64,000 bases of DNA, taken from assembly GCA_963070105.1 (NCBI GenBank), contig OY718807.1, positions 4,623,001 to 4,687,000 of the forward strand, in the 5' to 3' direction. Below, in pieces: positions 13,997 through 25,037 of the stretch. The notes below the pieces were generated by a model, which searched no databases, was not told the origin of the DNA, and saw only the letters and a program-made list of their open reading frames with translations. Position numbers and translations under genes: made by a program. How positions within the stretch are numbered: the first letter of the stretch is position 1; every line of letters starts with the position of its first letter. The stretch comes from Litomosoides sigmodontis (Eukaryota > Nematoda > Chromadorea > Rhabditida > Onchocercidae).

Positions 13997-16301
13997 TTAT
14001 CCGTTGTTGAATTCAGGAGATCGAGTGCCTTTGTTGGGAACCGTCCAAGCACTGTTTGAGTTAGGCAAATACTGTTGTCCTGAATAAAATGCCTGCTGAA
14101 GTGCTGATGGCTCGGAGTTTGCAGGACCCTTGTTTCCTTCCTGTTCCAGCATTGCTATTGTCACACCACCATCGGCGAATGACTGTGCCGATGTATTGGC
14201 GCTCAAAGTATAAGCGAAACCATCCTAAAAACAAAAGTCGAAGAGTTTGGCATACATGACTGAAGAATTTAGTGTGAGTCAGGTTTATACACATAATTTA
14301 AGCATTACGGCTTAAATGCCGAATGATATGACAATGACTTCGTTTGATACGTTTAACATATACAGCAACCATAAGGTTTCACAGTTCAAAATAAAAAAAG
14401 GAGAAATACAGAGCACATCAGCTGCAAATTAACTACAATAATGTATTCTTTTCTTTAGGATGCAAGTACTTCCCTTTTCCATTTCTCGTTCACGGATGAA
14501 AAAAGCGACAAAGAGGCAAGAAAACCGACCTGTGGGAAATTACTAGACTGCTGTTGTGGGATCATAAATGCCGGAGCTATCTGCATCTGCCCATGCGAGG
14601 ATGGTAAGACAAATGGTGCGTGGAGGGTAACTAAAGGATGTGTCTTTCGTGCATATGACCGAACTGAACTGGTAGATTCGGTTGTTGGCGTGAGTGCGGA
14701 TGATGTCAAACTGAAGAAGTTCCTACAATAGTACAAGCAAATTAAAAAAATTACAAAGCTGCCAGCTTACATCTAATTTATAAAATATTGCATACAGAAA
14801 CGTCAAATGAACCAATCCTTTTCGCATAGTAAAGTACAAATGAGTTCCTTTACTCCAGAGTATAGTTCAGTCATTGCAATCGATGCCCAAATAAAGTTGT
14901 TTCTAGAGCTTTATTCGGCAAAATATAATTCATAAACAAATAAATTACTCTAGAACACCTACTTGCTTTTCTTATCTGGTGTGATAAATCGTGCGCACCT
15001 TGGTAAATGCTTGTACTTGATGTGTTGTTGCAAATGAGGCAGAAGTGAGAATGATCTGCAAAATGTTCAATTTTTAAAACAATATTCAAGTTATTAAATG
15101 TACCAATTTTGACGGTTCCATAATCACAACTGATGCATAAAACTTTTGCAGAAATATTAAGATAATACTAATCAAAATGTCGGTTGAATCCGTTCACTGA
15201 GAAAAAATGCTCAATAAATCAAATAATTACTTTTTTTTGTAAAAAAAATCACCAATATTACTTTCCCTATCAAAGTCCAAGTTAGCTCACCTTGGATATC
15301 GCTTGTTTCTGAAACATGTAGACCACAAACAAGCATAGCGTTTTTCGCCTTGCGCTAAAAAGAAATTTTTAAAATTTTCTGCAATATCTCCGAACAAAGA
15401 TGGAAATCATCCGGTTTGTTCTGAAATGCAGGACGATGTATTCAAATATTAGATGAACCGTCGGATCATTAACATTTTAATCTCTATCACTGCCGAATAT
15501 GTTGACAAAACGAATTAATTACAGAAATATTCCATGTTGTGTGTAGTTTTGATATGTTCATAAAGAGCTTCAGAAGTATCCGCTTGGATGTCACATTTCT
15601 GCCACATGCATTGATAAACGAGAATCCTCCCAGGAGGTGGCTGAAAAGAAAACAACTTAGCTAAACAATAGAACTACTCTACTGATCAGTCTTTGATAAT
15701 AGAATGTGAGGGAGAAATATCTACCAAAATGATTTTTTGACTGTCGTCCTCTTTTGCTTCTTTTGCAATCTGTTCTGCGCGCAACTTATATTTATTCTTT
15801 TCTTCAGCTGATACTTTAGCCCACTGCAAATAGTTCATGAATTATTATAATATCAACCGAGAACTAGTAATTATGACTATACATGCTATATAAGCTCTCT
15901 AATCAGAATAAATCACATGCATTACAACTTACCTCTTCCCCGACACGTTTGCTCACTTCAACAAAGTTCAGTTCAGGGTGTGCTGCTCTTATGCGTTTTC
16001 TAGCCTCACCGTGGAATAACATGTAACCAGTTCTTGCGCGACATGCTTTCTTGGGTTTCTAAACAGTTCAGGATTAGAAATTCGAAATTCACTAAATTCA
16101 ATCAATGCCGAAAACATTGATAAGCTAGAGATTCCCACTATCCACTATAGTTTTTGAATATAGAAAAAAATCCTGAAAAACCTTTGCAGGAGTGCCGCTA
16201 CTCGATGTTTCCTCCGTTGCAGGAGCCACTGGTGTCCCACACACCGCACCACCTGACGTAATATTATCTGATACGAAATCACCTGGGCCAGACATCTCCA
16301 T
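13997..16301 (-). CDS. HMG-box protein with two C2H2 zinc fingers, resembling the polybromo C-terminal region
   Basis: Eight exons, 16182-16301, 15933-16058, 15725-15823, 15523-15640, 15291-15354, 14999-15055, 14530-14722 and 13997-14224, stay in phase and give 1005 nt, 334 residues. After a 40-residue Ser/Thr-rich start comes an HMG box (residues about 48-110: GYMLFHGEARKRIRAAHPEL, then WAKVSAEEKNKYKLRAEQIA). Next is a C2H2 finger with spacing C-x4-C-x12-H-x4-H (YQCMWQKCDIQ ... HIKTTH) and a second, looser one (ACLWSTCFRNK ... HIKYKH). The tail is Ser/Gln/Pro-rich and ends SPEFNNG. An HMG box followed by such fingers is what I remember at the C terminus of insect polybromo (PBAF chromatin remodeller). 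Here the tail is a gene of its own, with no bromodomain or BAH exons nearby. Predicted nuclear, DNA- or chromatin-binding. The orthology is inference. Confidence 0.8.
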
Positions 16302-17472
16302 CACATGTCGTGTTGAAAATTTCGGTTAACAGATTGACCACAGAATAAAATAACGCGATATTACTGCACTGTATGAGTACCTTAAAAACGTCCAACAGCA
16401 CTTTTAAAGCACCGTGGCAAAGAATGTATCACTATCATTTATGTTTATAATTAACACTTGTATTCTTTTCTATTAAAATCAACCTGCTATATCAATGTAA
16501 TGAAAGACCGACAAATGCAAATAAAAATCTCTTTAAAAGATACTATTGACATCCTGTTACCTACGCCTTAATGCAACGACACCTAAACATTACTGTAAAT
16601 TCTACTCCTCGCTCAATAACTTCGATATCTGATTTGGTGGAATATCGGTATGATTGCATATGCGACTCCATTTTCTCCTATAAAACGGCCATTATCTAAC
16701 TTGTTACGCATCGTTCAAAAAGTACATTTCTATTAGAAAATTCCGGAACTCAAATAATATCAATACCTACAACGTAGCGCAAAAATGTAACTTCACGCAA
16801 TTTACTTTCAAAAATAACCCTCAGTGTTAGAGTCCCAAAACTCCTTGTTTGATAAATGAGAAAGCGCCGATTAGAAACGGATCCAAAACGAATAAAAGAC
16901 TTCACCGAATTTAAATCTGTACATTTTATATAGAAGCAAATAGATAAAAGCTAAAATTAACACGCGATACAAAGTTAAATCAATGCGCAAACGAATAAAC
17001 AGAATTGAAAACAGACCCTCATTAAATGTATATCACATTTTCAAGGTAAAGTTGTGACAAATCTCGTTAGTATTACAACCACAAAATTTATGCCAAACAT
17101 ATTTAAGAGTTCAAATACTACACTTATATATGATTTGATTGGGACGCTGTTGCTTAAGGATGGAAGGCAGCTACACAAACAGAAAACAGACCGACCACGA
17201 GAACTATACCTAAATCACCGACTTGTCCCATCAATCCTTCTAGCCTCAAAAAAAAGACATAAATTATCACATATTGCTTGACGAAGAATGAGATGCTTTG
17301 AGATATTAGGTTAAACAGTACATATTTCAAGAGAACAGAAAATTTTCCCTTTTACCTACCTTAAAACTCATGCCATTACTTCAAAACCTAGTTTAGTTGA
17401 TCAAAACGACGTTTGTCAACAGTAGCAAAATAAGCGAAGAAAATAAACATAAGCGCTTCAAGTCCAAATCAT
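16302..17472. other. Intergenic, no gene recognised
   Basis: AT-rich interval between the HMG/C2H2 gene and the next minus-strand gene. Short open frames on both strands show no family signal. Confidence 0.45.
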
Positions 17473-17478
17473 TTTATT
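17473..17478 (-). terminator. Polyadenylation signal AATAAA
   Basis: TTTATT on the plus strand, AATAAA on the minus strand, about 80 bases after the stop codon of the gene at 17557-19850. The distance fits a nematode 3' UTR. Confidence 0.5.
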
Positions 17479-17556
17479 GAGCATTACCAGCAGCACCGGC
17501 ACCTCATTCGTCGTGAAACAATCACAAACATCACTGAACCAAACGACAGAGGGAAG

Positions 17557-19850
17557 TTAAAGAGCAGAATCATCGGCTTTAAATTTCTTCAAATCCTTAA
17601 GAACTCTTTCAAAAGCGGCTGCGCGACGATCCTGATTCTCGATCAGATTCATAAGACATGATATATCAGACGTTATTTCTTGCGCCAAAACTTTGACAAC
17701 TGTTGAATGAATGGTTTCCTTCGCCAGCATTAGCTGACTCGGATGTAACTCCCGAAGCACTTCCGCCAACCTGTTCGCCCAGTCTGCTTCTGAGCAACTT
17801 CTTCTGTTCGCTGAAGGACCAGCCTCAGAAGTACCACTAAGCAAAGGTGTGTAAAATGGACGTCGCCTGAGACGCAGCGTCCATACTGATGGGTCTCTCG
17901 CCCTAGTTCCAGGAACTATCGGTGATGATACAGCAGATGCGTACTTGTCAAGCGGTGGAGGCGATGCACTGTCGTCACCGTATTCCCCATGGCTTTCTTC
18001 ATCCATTAGACTTGATGCAAATGAAGAGCTCTGTATAAAAATTTTTCAAAAAAAATTATCAGTAAGTAAATGGCAAAAATTCGATCTCAAACGATTCCCA
18101 CACTTTCTGAAGCATATGAACAAACTTACAACTTGCGCAGCTGTTAAACGAGGTGGTGTATCGTCTGAATAAACTGAAGATGTCGCTGCCGATTCAGGAT
18201 CGGTGCCGTTGTCTTGTCCTAAAAAACCACATCATCATCATCATGGTCAATAACTAACATATTTAAAATTTTCTTCATAATTGATAAAAATCCTGTTTGC
18301 AATCCTTTGCCATATTGGTTGGATCTTTCCGCAAAGTGAATATGAGTAGGACAAAGTCGTACTTCAACGCGATGCAAAGTTTATTAATTGGTGAAAAAGG
18401 CATGAATTCCATCACCGTTGCCACTCTAGAGAATGAAGAGACATTTACCCATAATTGAAGTAACGAGATGATGATTGAAAATTTGAAACTTTACCACATG
18501 CAGCATTTTGACATTCATTGTCGAGCTGTGGCATTTCTTGTTCAGCGTTCTAGAAACCATGAATGAATTTCGAAACTTATTCTTGAAATAAAACCATATG
18601 GGACTGTTCCCTTATTAACCTACGTGGACACTGAAATCGACAAATCGACAGCAACATAAAGAACTTATAGAATTTAAGCTGCGTCAGTATAAGAGCTTCC
18701 TGCTAAAACTAATCAAAAAATGAGAATCTCGCAAGGCTAACGTTTCCTCGAATAGCTTAATAAAAGTTTCTTATCTATCGCTTTGTTAAATTCATCCGTT
18801 ATGATCTAATTTAAGATACAACGATGTCCCCGATATTAAATGCTTTACAGACTTGAAGGCAGCTTTTCAAGGTCGTTTAATGTCTCAAAATCTTACTTTG
18901 GAAAGCAGCCGCTGAACTTCATCTTTTCTATCCAGCACTGATGACTGATTATCATCGTTATTTTTCGGAAGCAATACGCACGGTTTCATAACATCGGCAT
19001 TACTGCTGTTCCTGTTATCTGGGGAAACACTAGGATTATTCGAGAGATCATCAACTGCGGGCGACTGTAAGAAAAGTTAAAACAATTTTCAGAAATGTTT
19101 TAAATGCTGTTCCTCCAATTCATGGAAAAGTTACCATCCCATTCACGCTTCATGTGTCTTTTGCTTATTTATGTACAGCGTACTGCTGCTATCACATTTA
19201 ATCAAAATTCTGCTTTCGCTTTTCTGCACTTTATGCTTATTCTTATGCTTTCCCATAACTGTTCTTTTTTTTGCTTTACTTGCTTTAACTTTAATGAGAA
19301 AATCTCCATCAAAAAATCGATGACATACCAAACGTGGTGGTGTTTCGCGTTGTTCATGTTTCAACAGTTTTCGAAACATTTCTAAAATCTTGAGATTAAC
19401 TCGAAGGAAGCAAATTTCGGAGATAATTATCACCTAAAAATGATCCTGTAAATGTATGGGATTCATACAGGTAGTTGTACACGTTCACAAAGTGTTTTGA
19501 ACATGTAACTATCTATATAAATTCTATACATCAGAATTCTTCGCAGTAACAAATTATCCTCGATAAGAGTATCTGCTAACAGCAACAAAAACCTGTCTTA
19601 CTAACAAAATTTCTGTCTTACTAACAAACAAAATTTCAAAACTCACTCCATTAATTGCATTTCCCAATTACAAGTTCTGAACTTTGCGGAATAATCGAGC
19701 AGTAAGTAATTTACCTGGCTGAGAGTCGTTCTCCTCAATTAAACTATCGAGTAGAAATTGCTGTGACATTGGTCTTGTCTTCTGTTTCCTTCTATTCCTT
19801 ACTGCTAGCAACTTCCTTTCAGCGCATTTCTTCCGGGGTGCTCCTGGCAT
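17557..19850 (-). CDS. Basic, probably nuclear protein of unknown family
   Basis: Exon 1 (19715-19850) begins MPGAPRKKCAERKLLAVRNR, a strongly basic nuclear-localisation-like start, and ends at GTAAAT in phase 1. A second exon starts at about 19390 in matching phase (FRKLLKHEQRETPPRLV, then Lys-rich); I could not fix its donor, so the join to the next exon is uncertain. Then come 18897-19064 (Ser/Asn/Asp-rich), 18495-18549, 18130-18218 and 17557-18030, which join in phase. The last exon has an acidic Ser/Pro stretch, an Arg-rich patch and a probably helical C-terminal region (EADWANRLAEVLRELHPSQL through LKDLKKFKADDSAL). I do not recognise a domain. The low-complexity middle with a conserved-looking helical end suggests a regulatory or scaffold protein; that is inference only. 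Confidence 0.6.
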
Positions 19851-20751
19851 TGCTGTACATTTTTTACGACCTGAAATTCACTCAGCACTAATTGCGCTCA
19901 AAGTACAGCATCAGCATTACTGTACCTCAGCTAACCGCACACAGTTCAACATCCCGAAATACGCCTCTCCAATTACCCCTCGCACACTCACACGCCACCT
20001 GTCCGCACGCGCGCGTTCCCTATCCATTACAACCGCCTGCCTGCCTACAGAACCCAACAATATTTGCGCTGTTAGAGCTGCTACAGTCCGTAGAGCCCTG
20101 TATGATGCAGCGGAAAATTGACTGAAGTGTTGGAAATATTGGGTGCGTGAGATGGGTGCGTGGCAAGGATGTGCTGGTATTTCTCAATACTTTTATTGAC
20201 AAGTAAGTTAGACTGAATCAATAAATGTTCGCTGGAGTAATATTAAGAAATATTAACATCGAAGAGATGGACACAGTTTTTTCCTCAGTAATTATTGGAA
20301 GAGGCTTAAAAGGGGAATTCAGTCCATACACTGGTACTTTTTAAGTAATGGGGTTAATGAGTAAATCGATAAACTTACTTCAAACGACGGATGTAGTAAG
20401 GTCACATGTTTAGCAGCAGAGGTGAAGGAGGAAATGGTAATTGGAAAGCACTGGTTAGTTTAGGAGGAAAAAGAAGGACTTTTCAGTTTGAGGGAGAGGT
20501 TTCGCTTCGCATTATGAAAAAATTCAAGTTGGAAATAAGAGAGCTTCTTAACTTTTGACTAACTTATTTTTACTTAATTCAGTGATAATAATTAACTAAC
20601 GCTCGGAATAACTTGTATGTTTCATGTTTCGCATCGCTCGTAAAATGAGAATTATAGAAAAAAAAATGGTTTGGCCTAATTTCAGTTTTTGTTTTTCTTG
20701 TTTTATCCCATTTTGATTTGGTTGTTTTATGATATTGGAGAATTGGTGTGT
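19851..20751. promoter_or_regulatory. Shared 5' region between two divergent genes
   Basis: About 900 bases separate the ATG of the minus-strand basic-protein gene (19850) from the ATG of plus-strand OGG1 (20752). The left part (about 19990-20160) is richer in GC, with CGCGCGCG-like and CACACGCC-like runs. I see no TATA box I would trust. A bidirectional promoter is plausible from layout only. Confidence 0.35.
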
Positions 20752-23079
20752 ATGCCGCTGTTGAAATGCTCAAAAGAAGAATTGAATCTTGGAGCGGTGC
20801 TGTTAAGTGGCCAGTCATTCAGGTGATGTTTTAAATTTCTTCTACATTTTATGATCATCTGAGTTTCTGGTACCTTTAATTTATTTTTACAGTTCGACTG
20901 TAATTCCGGATTTGATTTGTAAGCACATCTTGTTCTAGTCAGGGCATTTCCTGTGTGCCAATATTAATGAGAGCCCGTCAGATTTTTTCGAATCAAGGAA
21001 ACGTATATGATTTTCTTGGAATTTTGTTTTTCTAACTGAATTTTTTTTGTCTCAATAATAAAAGGTGAAGAACAAATTGCGAGTTATTATTTCATAAAGT
21101 TCTTGAAATTTCTTGATTATTTTAATTTTAAGGTGGAAAAAAATAGTGAAAAGTGATGGTGAAAATATCGCTCCTTCTACAAACGACCTATTTTATGGTG
21201 TTGCTAAACATCGAGTGTGGAAGGTTTGGCGGGAAAATGATGAACAAATAGGTTATGAAGTGTTGGCAAAGTTTTCGAAGGCGTGCGGGGACGACTTGGA
21301 TATTCTTAAGGATTATTTTCAGGCTAGTTGGTTCATCGATGATTGACTTTAAATGGGAACTTTGATATTTTTAGTTGAGAAGTGATGGCATATTGTAAAG
21401 TAACAAATTAATGACTGTGTTGAACTAAAGTTTCTGTAGTTTGAACTTTTTTGTAGTACACGAATTAGGACTTTGATAGGATTGGTGGTCCGACTGCTTC
21501 CTTTGCGATTGCATTTATATATACTTTCAGTTTAAGTCTCCCGCCATTTTACTCCACTGCCGTACGCAATGAAATACCAAATACTCTTATTCCATCATCT
21601 AGATAAAATAGCACTTTTCTGGCAATATATAATTCGTGATATGTTATAGCTTAATATCAAACTAGTGCCACTGTATAAGTACTGGACTGAAAATGATAAG
21701 TATTTCGCTCATCTTTTGGAGAATTACCGGAGGAAGGTGGAAGGAATTCGTATCCTTGGACAAGATCCATTAGAAACTGTTTTTGCGTTCATTTGTTCTG
21801 CAAATAATCATATCCGACGTATCACAAGTGCACTTTAACACTTATTGATTTGTTACTTCCATGAGCTTGGTTTTATTTTTCATCAAACAACTTCTATATT
21901 TCGCTTAATTTTAGATCCTCTGAAAGGGTTTTTGAATAGAGAATATTAACGCGTTTTCGCCTTAAAATTACTTCTTAGTCCTTTAAAAGTCATTGTTCTG
22001 TAAATTTAGATATGGTTGAAACATTGTGTGAACTGTATGGCGAAAGCGCAAATGTCCTTTGTTCGAATGGTATTATGACGACGTTTTATGATTTTGCTGA
22101 TCCAAAGCGTATGACTGATGATCCCATGTTAGAAACAGTTTTACGAGATCGTGGTTTTGGTTACCGCGCATTGAACATTGCACTTGCCTCTAAAGCACTA
22201 GTAGGTTCCTTCCCAATAGCTGGAGAGCGTCAAAATCTAGCTTTCATATCAGACAGCTTCTAGAGCTGCATTTTTGATGCTAAATTATTTTCATTCATTT
22301 TGAACTACATAGATTGATAATAAAAGTGTAATTTTCACGGCAGGAAAACAATGGAGAGCAATTTCTGGAAATTTTGGCGAAAGGTACATACGAAGGTGCC
22401 GTGGAACAACTTAAACAAATTCGGGGGATTGGTGCAAAGGCTAGTTTGTTTTGCTTTAGTACCTGGAGGGATTAAAAGGACCAACTGAAGAAATCTTAAT
22501 ATAATGGCTTACGCAAGGAAAAAAGACTGGCATTGTGGTCATCCGCTTCATTAAAATTTGTTCAAATTGGATATATCATAAAATATTGTGATTCAAGGTT
22601 GCGGATTGCATATGTTTAATGGGACTACGCATGCATTCTGTTGTACCACTTGATACTCACACATTACAAATTACAGCAGAAAATTATTTGAAAATAATGC
22701 CACAAAGAATACAAGGGAAAGATCGACAACAAATTGGTACGACTTCACTTAGTTCCAATTTATTTGAAGTTTTTAAAAGTCTTAATAAAGTAATAAATCT
22801 GTGAAACCGTGCTTTGAACTCTCTTTAATGACGTGTCGCCTAAATTATTAGCAAAATTTATAGTGAATGCCAACGTCCAGTTGTCACTGCCCCAATGACG
22901 AGTACTTTCATTTCACTATAGACCATTGTAGAACATTTTCAGCAGCTATATGGCAAGAGAAATTTGGACCATTCGCCGGTTGGGCTCAAGCCGTTTTGTT
23001 CGCAGCACATTTACGACAAATGAATATCAGGCGACCAGTAAAAAAGACATTATCAAAGATAAAAGCAGTAAAGCCATAG
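20752..23079 (+). CDS. OGG1: 8-oxoguanine DNA glycosylase OGG1
   Basis: Removes 8-oxo-7,8-dihydroguanine opposite C and nicks the abasic site in base-excision repair. Seven exons, 20752-20822, 21133-21326, 21666-21827, 22010-22200, 22344-22439, 22598-22736 and 22943-23079, join in phase to 990 nt, 329 residues (human OGG1 345). Signatures in order: LLSGQSFRW; VWKVW; LGQDPLETVFAFICSANNHI, containing the Asn-Asn of the damage pocket; the helix-hairpin-helix loop IRGIGAKVADCICLMGL with the catalytic Lys (human K249); VPLDTH with the catalytic Asp (human D268); and FGPFAGWAQAVLFAAHLRQ near the end. The tail is basic (RRPVKKTLSKIKAVKP), NLS-like. Intron 5 uses a GC donor (AAG then GCTAGT) exactly between the catalytic Lys and the following Val. 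The start is the only ATG ahead of the LSGQSFRW exon. Confidence 0.95.
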
Positions 23080-25037
23080 CCGAGACGTGTAATTAATCTC
23101 ATTAGAACATTATGGTGTCGTCAATATGCAAATGTATAGTTCACCAGGGTATCCACTGATCGTCTTTGACGATTTTCTTAGCTTTTATCCTGTTCCTGTT
23201 TCTTTTTAAATTAGTGGTACCACTTCAAGGATGGTAGTGGAGCATGAACTGTTTGAAAGACAAGTCGGATGTCTGAAGCGTTTGTATCGATCTGGATTAT
23301 TTGGAAGTGCAAACTGAATAGTATATTCGGATGAGAAAGAACATCAAGCCCTTGGAACTCAATTTAGTAAAAAGTTTGCATATGTTACAAAACGAAGTGT
23401 TATAATCAGATAAAAATTTCATTTTCACAACAGGTAAGGGCGCACAATTGCCAAAGAGCATCAATGCTGTACAACAAGAAAGAGCACGATATGAATGGAA
23501 AAGATTAAGTTGCTGCAAGCAAAGCTGTTCCATGCGACAAATGTAAATTTTAATAATGAAATAAAAAAATATGGAATAACCTGTAGATATAAAGGACTCA
23601 CTCCCTTCACCATGTTGTGCTGTCTTATAAAACACAAAAGCAAATTACAGTAGCCCTTCCACATATTTTTAAGTGCCGATTCACTATATAAAACAATGAT
23701 TTTCCTATTTTATTGCTAAGTTAGTCGCATATGCAGTCCGTGAGAATGAAGGAGCCTAGCTCTAACCTGTAGATTAGATCATTCGTGGACCGTCATACCA
23801 TACAGGCGCACCGGTAATGAGATCAGTCCATTATATTGCAGAAATAATGATGGCAGAGAGAAAACAACCTCCCTAAATATCTGTATAAAAACGAGAAGTA
23901 AAAATTCTGAGACCAATAAGAGTAATCAAAAATGCGCAATCAAAAACTTTAACACCACTGAGTATGCGTACCCTAATACGTCGTACCTTGCTTAACAAAA
24001 ATAGAGTTCTTCTACCTTCAGTTTCACAAATGAAACATTTCATCTTTGTTTATAAAAATGATAAAATTATCTTTTAGTAAATACCTTATAAAAAACAAAA
24101 TATTCAGAACAGCAAAAATAAAACAACCGCACGAAAATAATGGAGTCATCCGATGCTACATCGAGATTATATATTTGAAAAAGTTACATATTCAAAACGA
24201 CTAACTGGAACTGTTTGAAGAAATATTAAGCAAGACCTTAAGAAGCGGCCTCTTGGACCAGTACATATAGTTTACAGCGAAAGACAGTTATCTAGCTTTA
24301 ATCTCAAAAGATGTATTGGCACGTTCAACTTCCTCGAATAAGCCTGGAACTCTCAGGATTTTTTGATAACAAAAACAGTGTCTTGGGAGTCAAGCGATCT
24401 CGGAAATCTTAACGAAAAGTATTATAAAGTAATATGAAAAAATAAAACTTAGCAAAATAAAGTAATACTAAAATAAGCCTACTAATTGCTAGTTGTTCCA
24501 ATTCCGTTTACAACTTCACAACTTGTTGTACCTTAAGTGCATTTCGAGCAGCACCTACTGACTTTAATAACCACTCTCAGCTTCCCCTCTCACTTTTCGA
24601 TAGCAAAATGAGATTAATTCATATGAATTAAACAAGAACGAGACATCACATAGAGGAAGAATAATTTGGGTGCTACTGGTAGGATGAGTACTTTCGCCCA
24701 CATGATATGACATGTAACATATGGAAAACTTATTTTGATAACGGATAACGAACGAAAGTTCATCAGGATTTTACTGTTTTTCTAGACATTTTCTTAATCA
24801 GTACCGTCGACCTTTTTAATGGCCAACTAATTTTGCATAGAGTCTTACTAAGATTATAAGAAAGAAAGATTATAAGCATCAATATATCTAATACAATAAT
24901 AAAAGCATCTATAAAATAAAAACGCAGTAAACTGCACAACTTTTCAGAATTAATACAACCCCATCAACCAATAATATCCGTAAAATGTTTTTTGTAGATG
25001 AATCGAAGGATTTTGCTAACACTTTTAGTACAGATGC
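23080..25037. other. Intergenic, no gene recognised
   Basis: About 2 kb between the 3' end of OGG1 (plus) and the 3' end of the BED-finger gene (minus), a convergent arrangement, so both 3' UTRs lie here. No exon, RNA gene or mobile-element signature seen. Confidence 0.45.

Noticed and set aside
21321..21330. Second GC donor in OGG1 (CAG then GCTAGT)
   Set aside because: A normal GT donor four bases downstream (GCTA then GTTGGT) gives the correct phase with the next exon, so no GC donor is needed.
22261..22343. Apparent break in OGG1 after the exon at 22010-22200
   Set aside because: A GTAGGT donor at 22201 and a CGGCAG acceptor at 22343 remove it. The spliced frame continues with the correct family alignment.
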